Positions 10,373 through 19,935 of a stretch of 64,000 bases of DNA are shown here, piece after piece. Position 1 is the stretch's first letter. Each line of letters starts with the position of its first letter. The notes beneath the pieces are model-generated. The model was not told the origin of the DNA and did no database searches. It worked only from the letters and a program-made list of their open reading frames with translations. This DNA comes from Haemaphysalis longicornis (taxonomy: Eukaryota; Arthropoda; Arachnida; Ixodida; Ixodidae): assembly GCA_013339765.2 (NCBI GenBank), contig CM023449.1, positions 19,896,955-19,960,954 on the forward strand, in the 5' to 3' direction. A program made the translations under genes and the position numbers.

Positions 10373-12211
10373 CCTTCAATGCTTTATTGGTCCCGAAACT
10401 TCGGCAGGCGCCACTACAGGCGCCACCGCCACACGAAGGCATCCAGCCGCCGCGCGTGCGGCATATTGGCCAGCTCTTGGCATGCAAACGCTCACTGCTT
10501 TTGGTGTTTACGCGCTTATGAAGTGTAATTTTTTTCATAGTAGTTAGCGATGAATAGTCCAGTCATTGTGTATATCACCTGCCTTCAATGGGGTTTTATT
10601 ATTCAAAGTGAAATACCGTAGACTTCGGTCGCGAACGGCAACGGCTTCTGCATCCTCTAGCACAAGCGCTGCGCCGTCGTGTTTACGGATTTGTAAATAT
10701 CTATTGCTTCTTTTCTTAAAGCAAAAGTTGTAAATACCACACATACGGTAGCTCCGTAGTCACGGACTGCTGCGGGCCTATCGATAATACAATAAAAAAA
10801 CTGAAGGAAACCAAGTACGCGTCGTTCAGACTTCGCTTAATGAATCCGCGTACGCGTTGATTGCTCTGGAATGCACAAGACGCTAAAAGAGATTGCCCAA
10901 TAGTATTGTCGTTTCAATGTGTGTGTACATACTCGAGAACATCTAAAAACGCCGCAGAAACGCGAAGGATCAAAACACGAAGAGATATATGGTGCACCGT
11001 GTGTCTTTCCGCTTCCACGCTTTGCAATCCTTGTAAAAAAAGGAAGCGAAAAAAGAGCAACACGCAACAAAACAATTTCAATATTACGAAGGGAGACAAA
11101 AGAGCGTGGTTTAGCGTACAAAAATTTATTTTTTTCGCGCTGCGATGTGCAGCACACGCAGGAAACAGAAATATTGCCACGTATCCAAGAACGACGCAAA
11201 GCTTTTCTGAACGAAGTTTATTAAAGCGACCTCCTGCTCTACAAAAGACTAGAATGAAACACAAACGTCGAAGAAGCAGTCCGCAGTGTGACGTGCACAG
11301 ATGAACGTCGATAAAGTGAGTTGCGCGGCGTTTGCTAAGCATGCGCATCTCTCGGAACATTAATAATTTGATATCCATGGAAATAGGAACAAGAACATTG
11401 TCGAAGAAACAAAAAATTAAGTTAACGACGAGGTGACACCCGAATTCAATATCAAACAATATTGCCCATGGGACGTACGGAAAAAAGAGCAAACGGGCGC
11501 TCCGGTTGAAACGCCAGATAAGAAAACCGGAATCGGCCACGCGTGGTTACAAAACAAACAAAACGAACCCCAAGGGATAATTCGCGGTAATATGAAAAGT
11601 AAAAGCACAAGGACGTCCCAAAGCTTTTTTTACACGCGAGCCTGAGCGCAAGGTAATACAAGTTTGCAAACAGGTAATCAAGCACCGCTACCGCCTGACT
11701 GATCTGACAAAAATACGGCTTAAAGTTAGCCTAGTACAATTCTAGGTCCAGGATGCTCTCAAAAGGGTACATTGCTTTTTTTTTCATTCTCACACATAGT
11801 GCATTGCCACACACTGTCACACACGTATAATCGAAGCCGAAATCTCCCGTTTCTTGCATTAGAATGGCGCGCCTCCATTTCCCACGCAGCTCCCCGCGCT
11901 CGGTCAACAGAACAAGGAAACATTTTCTGTTGTATGGTTGTACAAGGAACAACACCCCGGGACGCAACGCGTGTTCCGTATCGTCGTTGCACTACTTAAG
12001 TCGCATCACAACAGCGCGAGATGCACGTTACATTTTTTTCCCGCACACAACAAACACAACTCGCCGCGTCTCCGCCGTTCGAGCCAGCGCAACGCCGCCC
12101 TAGGAGTGACCTCAGTGAGATAGTGGCGCCACCGCGCGGCGGCCAAACGCAGCATATGAAGCTCTCCCATTGAGTTACGGAGCAGTTTCGTGACCAGTAA
12201 AGCATTGAAGG
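10373..12211. mobile_element. Inverted-repeat DNA element, non-autonomous
   Basis: The left end CCTTCAATGCTTTATTGGTC (from 10373, continuing to cgaaact) is matched by its complement ending at 12211, 27 of 28 bases or close to it. Each end is directly preceded or followed by agagt, and beyond the right end the sequence AGAGTCCTTCAATGCTTT (12212-12229) repeats the 18 bases at 10368-10385. Internal frames (for example 10914-11540, -) are AT-rich and match nothing. The superfamily is not determinable by eye. Confidence 0.6.
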
Positions 12212-12559
12212 AGAGTCCTTCAATGCTTTCACTCATATGATGTTCACCAACTAGCTCGCCTCTCAATTTTGCTTCAGTTTATAAACCTTCAGCATTGCAC
12301 AAACCTGCTCAGTTGAGAAGCTCAATGGTTGATCATAGCTGTGACAGCAATTATACATTGGTTTTCTTACTTCCGGACAAAGGAACAGTTCAACAGTTTT
12401 TTTAATAACGATTAATTCTTTCAATTTTATATTTCAAAGCAGACCCAGTCGCCCATTGACAAACCACTACTGACCTCAATTAGGTCATGGCTACTTACGT
12501 TTCCGTGTTTTTTTTTTGTTGTTGTTACGACTTAAACAGCGGCTGAAAGAGCTTGAGTA

Positions 12560-12747
12560 CAGTAGAACCCCGCTGATACGTTTCCGGTTCAGTCGATTTC
12601 CCGGTTACTACACTCCCAATCGTGAACACTAAAAATGCCCTATTGCACGGTTCCTCCCGGATAGTACGTTTTCCCAGATATTGTACGTTTCTCTCTCTCT
12701 AGCTTTTTTTTTTTTTTCTTTTTGAACGTGTCAACGAGGTTCTGCTG
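12560..12747. mobile_element. Small TA-flanked MITE (pogo/Tigger-like ends)
   Basis: CAGTAGAACCCCG at the left and CGAGGTTCTGCTG at the right are near complements, with TA on both sides (12558-12559, 12748-12749). At 188 bases it is too short to code. Confidence 0.75.
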
Positions 12748-13032
12748 TACTACTTCAGCATGCTGTTGACAGATGGCAGGCTAGTGAACTTGCCCCTGTT
12801 TGTCTCCAGCACGGGGGCTAACCGTGCACTAGTTTTTGATGCATGGGGCCTCCGGGGAGTTTCACAACTCATCTGTACTACTACTGAGTTACCCTGAAGC
12901 AAGCTGCGTTAGCATGTCACGACAAAGGGGTTCCTGCCTTGCCCAGTAGAACGGCCTATCTATAGGAGATGTGGAGGGGATTTGGCTGAGGTTTGGACGT
13001 GCTTCTCTTTCCTCTCATTTCTGTGTTGCCAG

Positions 13033-13188
13033 CTGAAGCGGCAGGTCACAGACTGCGAGGTGGTGCTGAAGCAGGAGAGGATGCAGCAGTTCATCACGCT
13101 GGCCCAGGATGAGCTCTTGGTGTGGTTCCGCTTGTGCCGTGTCCCCGAGCGCGAGACCCTGTTTGAAGAGGACTGGCACTCCGAGGGA
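13033..13188 (+). CDS. Candidate exon, possibly PRC1/MAP65-like
   Basis: A strong acceptor, a long pyrimidine tract ending tctgtgttgccag at 13032, opens a phase-0 exon. The coding part reads LKRQVTDCEVVLKQ, ERMQQFITLAQDELLVW and FRLCRVPERETLFEEDW: a helical, charged segment. The pattern ELxxWxxLxxxxExxxxF resembles a repeated element in the rod region of the PRC1/Ase1/MAP65 microtubule crosslinkers, where a helix ends in a Trp and is followed by a short loop and Glu/Arg-rich turn. This is recognition from memory only. The donor is weak: GTGCAT at 13189 is the only nearby GT that keeps the conserved part. Neighbouring exons are not seen, as expected if introns are tens of kilobases. A processed or degraded exon copy is the main alternative. 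Confidence 0.4.
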
Positions 13189-13334
13189 GTGCATTTTTTT
13201 TTTGTTTGGCCTCTTCTCTCGACGCATAGCACTGCTGTAAACAAAATTTGTGACCAGGTGCTGACTCAGTTGAGCAGGAGGAAAACTGGATGAAAGTGTT
13301 CACATGAAACTGCTCTCACTTATGGTATTCTTTT

Positions 13335-13780
13335 AAATGCAGAGCATTTCAGTAACTCACGATGTCACCCGCGTTGACGTCCGTAGTCCGCACCGTCGTT
13401 GTCCGCACCCCTCCCTACTATATAAAAAAAAATACTATCCGGCGCCCGGTTTCGATCCCTCGACCCTGCGGGCGGAACGCAATGTACATGGTGCTCTAAC
13501 CACTGCGCCACAAAGCCGACACAGAATGGGACGCTACGAACGCGCCTTATATCGTTGGCTCATTCAAATTACTGCTGACGAGCGCTCTTTCGTCAGCAGT
13601 TGCCACAAGGGCAACAACATTAACGTAACGCAAACTACTTAACGTCGTGCGCCCCCGGAAATGCTCTGCATTTGATCGTGCCCCTCGCGAGGGGGATGTT
13701 TCACTGCGTCTTCTTTCGGTCGCGGGACCCGTGGCGCCATCTGGCGGAGGCGCGGCATAACTCGTAGCACTTTGAAAAGA
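13335..13780 (-). mobile_element. Helitron/Helentron-like element, copy 2 (no nested MITE)
   Basis: Near-identical to copy 1 at 3174 with the twin hairpin AAATGCAGAGCATTT at 13335-13349 and, reversed, at 13659-13673, and the tRNA-like module at 13441-13516. It lacks the 633-base MITE: the site reads aactacttaac with a single TA at 13636-13637. The right boundary near 13780 is set by where similarity to copy 1 stops. Confidence 0.55.
13441..13516 (-). repeat. tRNA-like promoter module (copy 2)
   Basis: Same block as 3269-3345 with A-box-like TGGCGCAGTGG altered to TGGCGCAGTGGTTA and B-box-like GGATCGAAACC. Confidence 0.6.
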
Positions 13781-13878
13781 TGCGGCGCCAGCCAGCTGTG
13801 TGTGTGCGTGCTGCACTTGTACAAATGGCGAGTGCATTCATGCTTTTTTCACTTTTCTTTCTCGGTTAGCATCATTCC

Positions 13879-13934
13879 TTAAAGGGGCCATGGAGATAAC
13901 ATACAAGTAGTAGTAGTAGTAGTAGTAGTAAACT
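13879..13934. repeat. MITE terminus fragment and (TAG)n
   Basis: TTAAAGGGGCCATGGAGA at 13879 is a lone terminus of the TTAA MITE family and is followed within 30 bases by (TAG)8 at about 13908-13931, which abuts the next TTAA terminus at 13935. Confidence 0.5.
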
Positions 13935-14400
13935 TTAAAGGGGCCCTGAAAGGCATTTTGAGCACACTAAATGAACTAGCGCAATCGCTAGATTGGGTCG
14001 CCAACGTCACCTGTGCCAAGTATTACTCTTTTACGCGCAGCGGAAAGCTCACACTTTTGTTGCAAAGTTTGTCACTTTTTTCTCACCCTTTCCTTCGTGT
14101 TTTTGGACGCCGCCATCTTCACATGTCTACATCATCGATTCCCAGATGTTCGTCATGAGCTAGACATCCTGCTATTGGGCGGCTTTTTCACGCACTTCCG
14201 GCAAAGAGATGAGTCGTCTGCTCAGCGTCGGCTCGCCGGCTGATCTGCCAGCGGAGTGCCGGAGTGCTTTGACATTTTACGACAAACGAAACAAGTGTAA
14301 ACAAACGCTTAACCGTTTGTATTGAATGCAACACGGCCATAACACGACGTGGATTTTATCTTACGTGAGTACGTACCATAAAGAAAGTCCCGTGGCACTT
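13935..14400. mobile_element. TTAA MITE family 2, left part (copy A)
   Basis: Starts TTAAAGGGGCCCTGAAAGGC at 13935. The segment 14228-14345 (gccggctgatctg... to ttgaatgcaacac) matches 19970-20075 in the same orientation. The right end is absent, so the copy is truncated or rearranged. Confidence 0.6.
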
Positions 14401-15625
14401 CTTTGGTGCAATCGCAGAGAACGCCCTGAGCCGATTGCCCGGGTTTGACGCGTACATTTTATTCAACTTCAAAACAATCCAGAGATGCGTTTCGAACGAA
14501 CGCAACGTCACAACATGCGTTGCAAGTCTGAACCGCGATTGACAGACGATGAGTTGCTTCCTCCTGCCCGTCGTAAATACGGCACTCACCTCACACCCGG
14601 TTTGCGGGGACGAGCAGCAAGTCACAACTCTGGCGCGCAAGCGAGAAGGCTTTTAGCCAGGCACACTGCACATACCCCATGCGAGGTTGAGTGGTACGTC
14701 GTTCGAGAAAGATAATCCAGACCATGGGAAGCACTATCCACCCGCAGAAGTACAATGTCGCATTTCATCGCGAAACGAACGTGTCCACAACACACAGGAG
14801 GCGATGCACACACACACACACAGCTTCGGTCGCTGCATTGGCTTAGCTGCAAGCTTCGTTCGGACAATCAGCGATGCTACGACGATACAGAGCTGCGTGA
14901 GGACGACGTGCTAACCACTTCACGTATTTAAAAACACAGGGGCAAAGAACTAGGTTAATCGGAAGCAAAAAATCTTTCCTCCATTATAGTGCCTGAAATA
15001 TACTGGCTAGTGTGCCGAGGGTGGGCTCCAGGCGGGCGCCGGGAGCGATGTACGCGGCCGTCTGCCGCTTGGGGCGCTGCCGTGCGGGAGTGTGCGCGTT
15101 CATCCGGCCCGAGCAGATCGCGCGGTTACCTCCGAGCTGCGTAGCAGACGGCAGCGGCAGAACTTTCCATTCCCGCTTGCGACGAAAGCGAGCGAAAGTG
15201 ACGGGAATTCTGTCGCGCAACCAAAATTTGTCCCGACCATTCGACAAAAACGATCGTCGCGCGACAAAGCGACGGAATTCCTGCCGCTCTCACTCACTTT
15301 CGTCGCAAGTGCGAACGGGCCTTTATGCGCAATCTCAGCCCCACATAAAACAAGCTCTTGCTTGTCGCCTGAGCATACGGTTGATATCTGACTACGTTAC
15401 ACTGTGCTTGCCAGTGTATTTAAAGGATGTCACTAGGTTTGAAACGTACGCGCTCGGCGTGCAGCTTTGTAAACGCAAGCGGTTTCACATACGCACGCTA
15501 TTTTGCCGCTAATAGAGTTTTAGTACAGCGTTTGTGGCCTTTGCATACGCTAAACGCTAAATTTTTGCGTCCCGCTACGTGACACCGCGATGGGAGTTTT
15601 AGTAGAGCGTCTCATCAGTTTTGCG
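14401..15625. other. Unassigned DNA with a GC-rich inverted repeat
   Basis: No gene is supported. At 15171-15320 two arms are near complements: CCGCTTGCGACGAAAGCGAG (left) and the mirrored ctttcgtcgcaagtgcg (right), with GAATTC in both arms; the right end cgaacgggcc recalls Harbinger-type termini but the left lacks it. The frames at 15012-15512 run through these arms and are not credible. A direct repeat gttttagta(c/g)agcgt occurs near 15512 and 15599. Confidence 0.45.
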
Positions 15626-15831
15626 TAGCGATGATGATGATGATGATGATATTGCGGTTGTACCCTTTGCAGCGGGCGGGTGAGAGGTCTCGACCCTAAC
15701 AAAAAAAAAAAAAAAAAAAACGTTTAACATTACGCACGCACTCTATATACAAGAACTCAGGGCCCGTGAAGGCCCAGTGGCCGAAGAACCCGAACCCACC
15801 GTCCTAGTCCCACGCCACACTACGACCCATA

Positions 15832-18800
15832 CTACTGTGTGCCAAGGGTCGCCCTCTTCCACATTTCAAGGCGGCACTTTGTCCGCGCCACAGCGCGCAT
15901 GTCCACCGAGCCACCCTCCTCAAACCCAAGAGCAACATGCAGAGGAGTGTTGCCATCGCTCCCCACGCCCTTGCGGTCTGGTCCAAGCTGATCACACTGG
16001 AGGACCACATGTTCCATCGTTTCCTCCTCATGCACACACGCACGACACAGGACATCCTCCACCGAATCGTCCAGCCTCTTCTGTCGAACTCGCGTACGAA
16101 GTGCCCCCGCTCGAGCCTCAAAAAGGAGCGTGCTGCCCAGGCTGTTGTCATACAGCCGGACCGAGCTGATCGCACATTTGTGGGCTCTGTAGAGGGCCAA
16201 AGAAGATTTTTCGGAGCAGCTGCGGCGCCACTCCTCCTCTTCTGCCGCACAAACTCGCAGCCGCACTTCTCGTGTCCACAAGGTTGCCGAGTTCGCCTCG
16301 ACAGGCTTTCGGGAGAGTCCATACTTTTGTTCCAGCCTGTACATTCGACGCGTCCACTTGGTGCGCAGGCACGTCGCCGACAGGTACTCGAAGACTCGGC
16401 GCGCCCAGCGTTCACGGCTCATAAAAAGCAGGCGGCCCTTATAGACAAGCTTGCTGGAAGCTTCCCTCGCTTCAAACGAGGACCACCTCACATCGCCCTG
16501 CACAGCTTCGTTGGCTACGGTGCCATGACAGCCGACTGCCGTGCGGCCCACCTCACGCTGGCGTCGCTCCAGCCCTTCCCTAGTCTCCGATGACAGGCAG
16601 ACCACGGCGTTGGCGAACGTCAGGGCTGGTACGTGGACGAGCTTCCACAACTCGCGTACCATAGTGAAGCGGTTGCAGCCCCACAGCACCCGGCGTCTGA
16701 GGATCCCTTGGGCTCGCAGTGCTGATTGCCGGAGCTTCTCCTCCTGCTCACTGTACAGGTTCTCGTCCATTCCCAGCCACACACCCAGGTACTTGTATGA
16801 TGCCTGAGTGGTGAGGGGTTTTCCGGCCAGTGAGAGCGTACTGTTTGCGTTTTGTCCACCAGCAAGGCGGACAACTGCAGTCTTCTTGGTGTTGAACCGT
16901 AGGCCCAGCTTTGTGACCTCGGCATGGCAGATGTCCAGCAGCACTTGGAGCTCTGATGAGCTTTCTGCCATAACGACCAAGTCATCTGCGAAGGCCAGAC
17001 CCGGAAGTCTGCAGCTGTCATCTATGCCCCTGGTGCTAAATCTTAGGCCAAAGCCTAAGCCTGATTTTAGCAGCTCCCGCTCAATGTCAGCTGCATACAG
17101 TATGTAAAGCAGGGGTGAAAGTGGACACCCCTGCCGGAGTCCCTTGGCCACTGGGATCCGTTCAGACTGCACGCCACCAAACTTCACCACCACTGAATTT
17201 CCCTCGTACAGGCGTTGTATGGTGTCCAGTATGGCCCCTGGGATACCCATACGTGCCAGACGCTTGAAGAGAAGGGCATGGGGTACCGAGTCGTATGCTT
17301 TCTCCACATCTAAGAAGCAGCACAACAGGGAGCGTCCTTCCTTCCTGGCTATTTCTGTACACTGAGTGAGCACAAACAAGTTGTCGTCCAGTCTGCGCCC
17401 CCGACGAAATCCGTTCTGCAACTCTGTCAGGAGGTTGTGTGCCTCGACCCACCCGCTCAGCCAGTCCTTAAGGATGCTCGTGAACAGGCGGTACACAACA
17501 CTAGTGACGGTGAGTGGCCGGTGGTCGCCCAGGTGTGCAGGGTTGCCACCCTGTTTCGGGACGAGGGTGATCCTGCCCAAACGCCAGTCCTCTGGGATTG
17601 GAGCTCCCTCAATGATGCCTGTGAACAGGTCTGCCAACTGTTCTCTTGCAACAGGCCCGAGATTTTTTAGCAGCCGGGCTGACAGACTGTCTAAGCCCAT
17701 GGCTGTTCGAGCCCGCAGCTGTGCTAAGGCCCGGTCCACCGACAACCCTGAGAAGGCATAATGTGTGCTCTCCTCCCTTGACCTGGCCGAGGTCGAGTCA
17801 GGTGGTATGTCCTCTTTCTGCCCACCACACAGGTCAGCTGAAGGATCGGGGTCCTGAAATACACGAGTGAAGTGCTCGGTGAGGTGCTCCTTCAGGTTGA
17901 GGATAGAGCTTCCAGATGCCACATCCCGAAGCTGGCACGGAGGGGGGGGGGCTGGCCTGTCCAACGACGTGACATACCTCCAGAACCTCTGGGCGGTAGA
18001 TTTGCCATCCGAGTGTAGTGACCGAAAGAGGCTCATGTTGTGCTCGGCCAACTTCGCCTGCACCAATGCCTGCACCTTGCGTTTCAGCTCAATGTATTGA
18101 GCCCACATAGCTGGGACCGCCTCGGCACACCCAGTCTTGATGGCAAGCCGGTGAGCTCGGTTTGCTCTACGGCGCTCTCTCCATGCCGTCTCCACCTCCT
18201 CATCCCACCATGGGTTCTTCCTGGCCTCGTCCGACCTTCTGTCCTGCACCATGTGGCGCTCAATGACCTCCCTTAAGGCCTGTACAAAGTCTTCGTAAGA
18301 TGTAGCCGCATGTCTGCGTGGGCTAACCTCAAAATCTTCACAGACCTTCCCCACTGCAGCTCTGGGCAGGTACTTGCCTCTGTCCTTCCGCTGTGGTTTT
18401 CTTTTCCGGAACCCTGCAGCCCCAAACTGCAGGCACAGGCGGTTATGGTCGCTCCCCACACTCCTTAAGCCCTCCTCATCTACCGTGCACATCCTACAGG
18501 CACTGTCCAGACCGTGTGAGATCAGTGCATAGTCGATGGTAGTGGTGCTTCCTCGTGCACACCAGGTGACTTGGCCCACACACCGCTGAGCTAGGTTAAG
18601 AATGCTGAGCTGCATGTCCTCGGCCAACCCTAACACCAGCCTCCCGTCAAAGTCAGTGTGGCCGTCTAATTCACTGAGGTGCCCGTTGAAGTCACCAAGG
18701 ATGATGAGTTCCCTGTCCGTTGCCCACTGGCGGGCATCCCTGCGAACGCACTCCAGCGACTGCACGTTTTCATCACGGTGCTTGGTGTTCACTGCCAGGT

Positions 18801-19479
18801 ACACCACACACACTGCCACTGGGATGCCCCTCAAGTCCCCAAACACCCACAGGTGATCACTGCATGCACCTTCTTGGCGTCGCCACTGCAGGTCCCGCCG
18901 CCACAAGAAGCCTATCCCACCACCCTTGCGCCCCTGACCGGCTCTGTTGCATCCCGCCCAACACCAGTCGGAGTGAGCAGGTGGCTCCTCCAGCTCACGG
19001 AGGTGCGTCTCCGCCACCGCAAACAGGGAGATGTCATCTTCTCGCAGTGTGCGGTAAAGCTCAGTCCATTTGAGCTCGCGTCGACCCCCGTTAAGGTTCA
19101 GGAACCCCACCCTGATACCATCCTGCCCACGTTGGTGGCCGCGCGGCCGGCGTACACCTATGCGCGCTGGTACCCTGCCCGACCTAGGTGCTGCCGGACG
19201 AAGTCTCCCACCATGTGGAACAGGCGCCAGTCTGCAGGCATCTGCTGCGTAGACATGAAGCCCTGTGGGAATGGTGGCTGGTGGATCTCCATTGACGGCA
19301 GTGCAGCTCGGGAGGTTGTTTCTGCTGGGTGGTATTGCCCTGAGGCCAAGACTACCGGTGGAGGGGGGTGGGGCCTCCAGTTCCAGAGCCCCTGCTGTGA
19401 CCCTGGAAGTACTCCCTGCCGTTGGTACCTTGGGATGCTGTGGCCCATACCCCCAGCCTCTTGCTGTGCTTCCTTCCAC
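15832..19479 (-). CDS. LINE ORF2: endonuclease / reverse transcriptase
   Basis: The 1215-codon frame has no stop or frameshift. Residues 122-352 form an APE-type endonuclease: FLNLNG (126-131), AVAETHL (154-160), GGGIGFL (187-), GDFNGH (262-267), STTTIDYALI (311-320), GSDHNRL (342-348). Residues 635-905 are the reverse transcriptase: CFLDVEKAYDSVPH (motif A, Asp 724), LRQGCPLSPLLY (motif B, 781-792) and LAFADDLVVMAES (motif C, 828-840), then SYKYLGVWLG (894-903). A CCHC-like zinc motif, CRACVHEEETMEHVVLQC, spans 1145-1162. All catalytic residues I can check are present, so the protein could be active. It copies the element RNA into a nicked chromosomal site. The first ~107 residues overlap ORF1 in another frame and are low complexity, so the true start is likely further in, or ORF2 is reached by reinitiation or frameshifting. 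Confidence 0.93.
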   Translation of the reverse strand: MEGSTARGWGYGPQHPKVPTAGSTSRVTAGALELEAPPPSTGSLGLRAIPPSRNNLPSCTAVNGDPPATIPTGLHVYAADACRLAPVPHGGRLRPAAPRSGRVPARIGVRRPRGHQRGQDGIRVGFLNLNGGRRELKWTELYRTLREDDISLFAVAETHLRELEEPPAHSDWCWAGCNRAGQGRKGGGIGFLWRRDLQWRRQEGACSDHLWVFGDLRGIPVAVCVVYLAVNTKHRDENVQSLECVRRDARQWATDRELIILGDFNGHLSELDGHTDFDGRLVLGLAEDMQLSILNLAQRCVGQVTWCARGSTTTIDYALISHGLDSACRMCTVDEEGLRSVGSDHNRLCLQFGAAGFRKRKPQRKDRGKYLPRAAVGKVCEDFEVSPRRHAATSYEDFVQALREVIERHMVQDRRSDEARKNPWWDEEVETAWRERRRANRAHRLAIKTGCAEAVPAMWAQYIELKRKVQALVQAKLAEHNMSLFRSLHSDGKSTAQRFWRYVTSLDRPAPPPPCQLRDVASGSSILNLKEHLTEHFTRVFQDPDPSADLCGGQKEDIPPDSTSARSREESTHYAFSGLSVDRALAQLRARTAMGLDSLSARLLKNLGPVAREQLADLFTGIIEGAPIPEDWRLGRITLVPKQGGNPAHLGDHRPLTVTSVVYRLFTSILKDWLSGWVEAHNLLTELQNGFRRGRRLDDNLFVLTQCTEIARKEGRSLLCCFLDVEKAYDSVPHALLFKRLARMGIPGAILDTIQRLYEGNSVVVKFGGVQSERIPVAKGLRQGCPLSPLLYILYAADIERELLKSGLGFGLRFSTRGIDDSCRLPGLAFADDLVVMAESSSELQVLLDICHAEVTKLGLRFNTKKTAVVRLAGGQNANSTLSLAGKPLTTQASYKYLGVWLGMDENLYSEQEEKLRQSALRAQGILRRRVLWGCNRFTMVRELWKLVHVPALTFANAVVCLSSETREGLERRQREVGRTAVGCHGTVANEAVQGDVRWSSFEAREASSKLVYKGRLLFMSRERWARRVFEYLSATCLRTKWTRRMYRLEQKYGLSRKPVEANSATLWTREVRLRVCAAEEEEWRRSCSEKSSLALYRAHKCAISSVRLYDNSLGSTLLFEARAGALRTRVRQKRLDDSVEDVLCRACVHEEETMEHVVLQCDQLGPDRKGVGSDGNTPLHVALGFEEGGSVDMRAVARTKCRLEMWKRATLGTQ

Positions 19480-19935
19480 TCTGCAGTACTGCGTGGCTCC
19501 TCGCCTATCACTGCAGCATTTGTCCTTCTCCCAGGGCCTGTTGCTGCCGTCAGTGGCGTTGCACCTTCCTTGGGGAAATCTCGCCGGGACTGCTTGAAAA
19601 TCCGTGTAGATGTCCTTCGCCGTTCTGGTGTCTTTATCCGCCTGTCCCCGCCTTGGCTTTTCCCCTTCGGTACCCCTAAAAAAGGGCTCACAAACTGGGC
19701 TACCAAGCCTGCCACCCTGCGTGCTGTCTCAGCGAGAAAGTGGAAGCCGTCACGCGCTATTCGGCCCTCTCCTCCCGTGCAAGCTGACAAGTCCAGAAAA
19801 TTCACCTTATGGGAGGAACACAGTTGCCTCAGCAGAGAATTGAGCTGCACCGCTCGCGCATGTGGTTCCCTTCCCCACATGGAGACCTCAGGCACCGAGC
19901 AGATGATAAGCTCCGGTGAGTGCGGTACATCTGTA
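19158..19935 (-). pseudogene. LINE ORF1, C-terminal esterase (SGNH-type) part
   Basis: The open - strand frame reads SPELIICSVPEVSMWG, then VNFLDLSACTGG and IARDGFHFLAETARRVAGL. DGFH followed by a hydrophobic helix looks like block V of SGNH/GDSL hydrolases, which carries the catalytic Asp and His; NFLDLS fits the preceding strand. Such esterase domains are known from ORF1 of CR1-type LINEs. The blocks with the nucleophilic Ser, Gly and Asn are gone because the copy is 5'-truncated, so it cannot be catalytic. The remaining ~150 residues are basic and proline/glutamine rich with no recognised fold. The frame ends at 19158, overlapping the ORF2 frame by about 320 bases. The frame is open upstream of the GTG-coded first residue to about 19935, so no true start is present. 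Confidence 0.65.

Larger units (their letters stand above)
15626..19935 (-). mobile_element. LINE retrotransposon, 5'-truncated, ORF2 intact
   Basis: On the - strand the element runs from a truncated ORF1 (about 19935) through an intact ORF2 (19479-15832) to a 3' UTR ending in (ATC)n at about 15630-15650. The UTR includes a run of 20 T (15701-15720 as A on +). The 5' edge falls close to the beginning of MITE copy B. I did not find a clean target duplication. RT and endonuclease type plus an esterase-bearing ORF1 suggest a CR1-like clade, which needs a phylogeny. Confidence 0.85.

Noticed and set aside
10914..11540. 208-residue - strand frame with hydrophobic segments
   Set aside because: AT-rich and Phe/Leu-rich by composition, interior of a non-autonomous element, antisense frames overlap, no family features.
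15012..15512. 166-residue + strand frame rich in Arg
   Set aside because: Runs through both arms of an inverted repeat and changes character outside it; no motif.
15626..19935. Target-site duplication for the intact LINE
   Set aside because: Flanks near 15615-15630 and 19930-19960 share no convincing direct repeat; ends are not exact enough.
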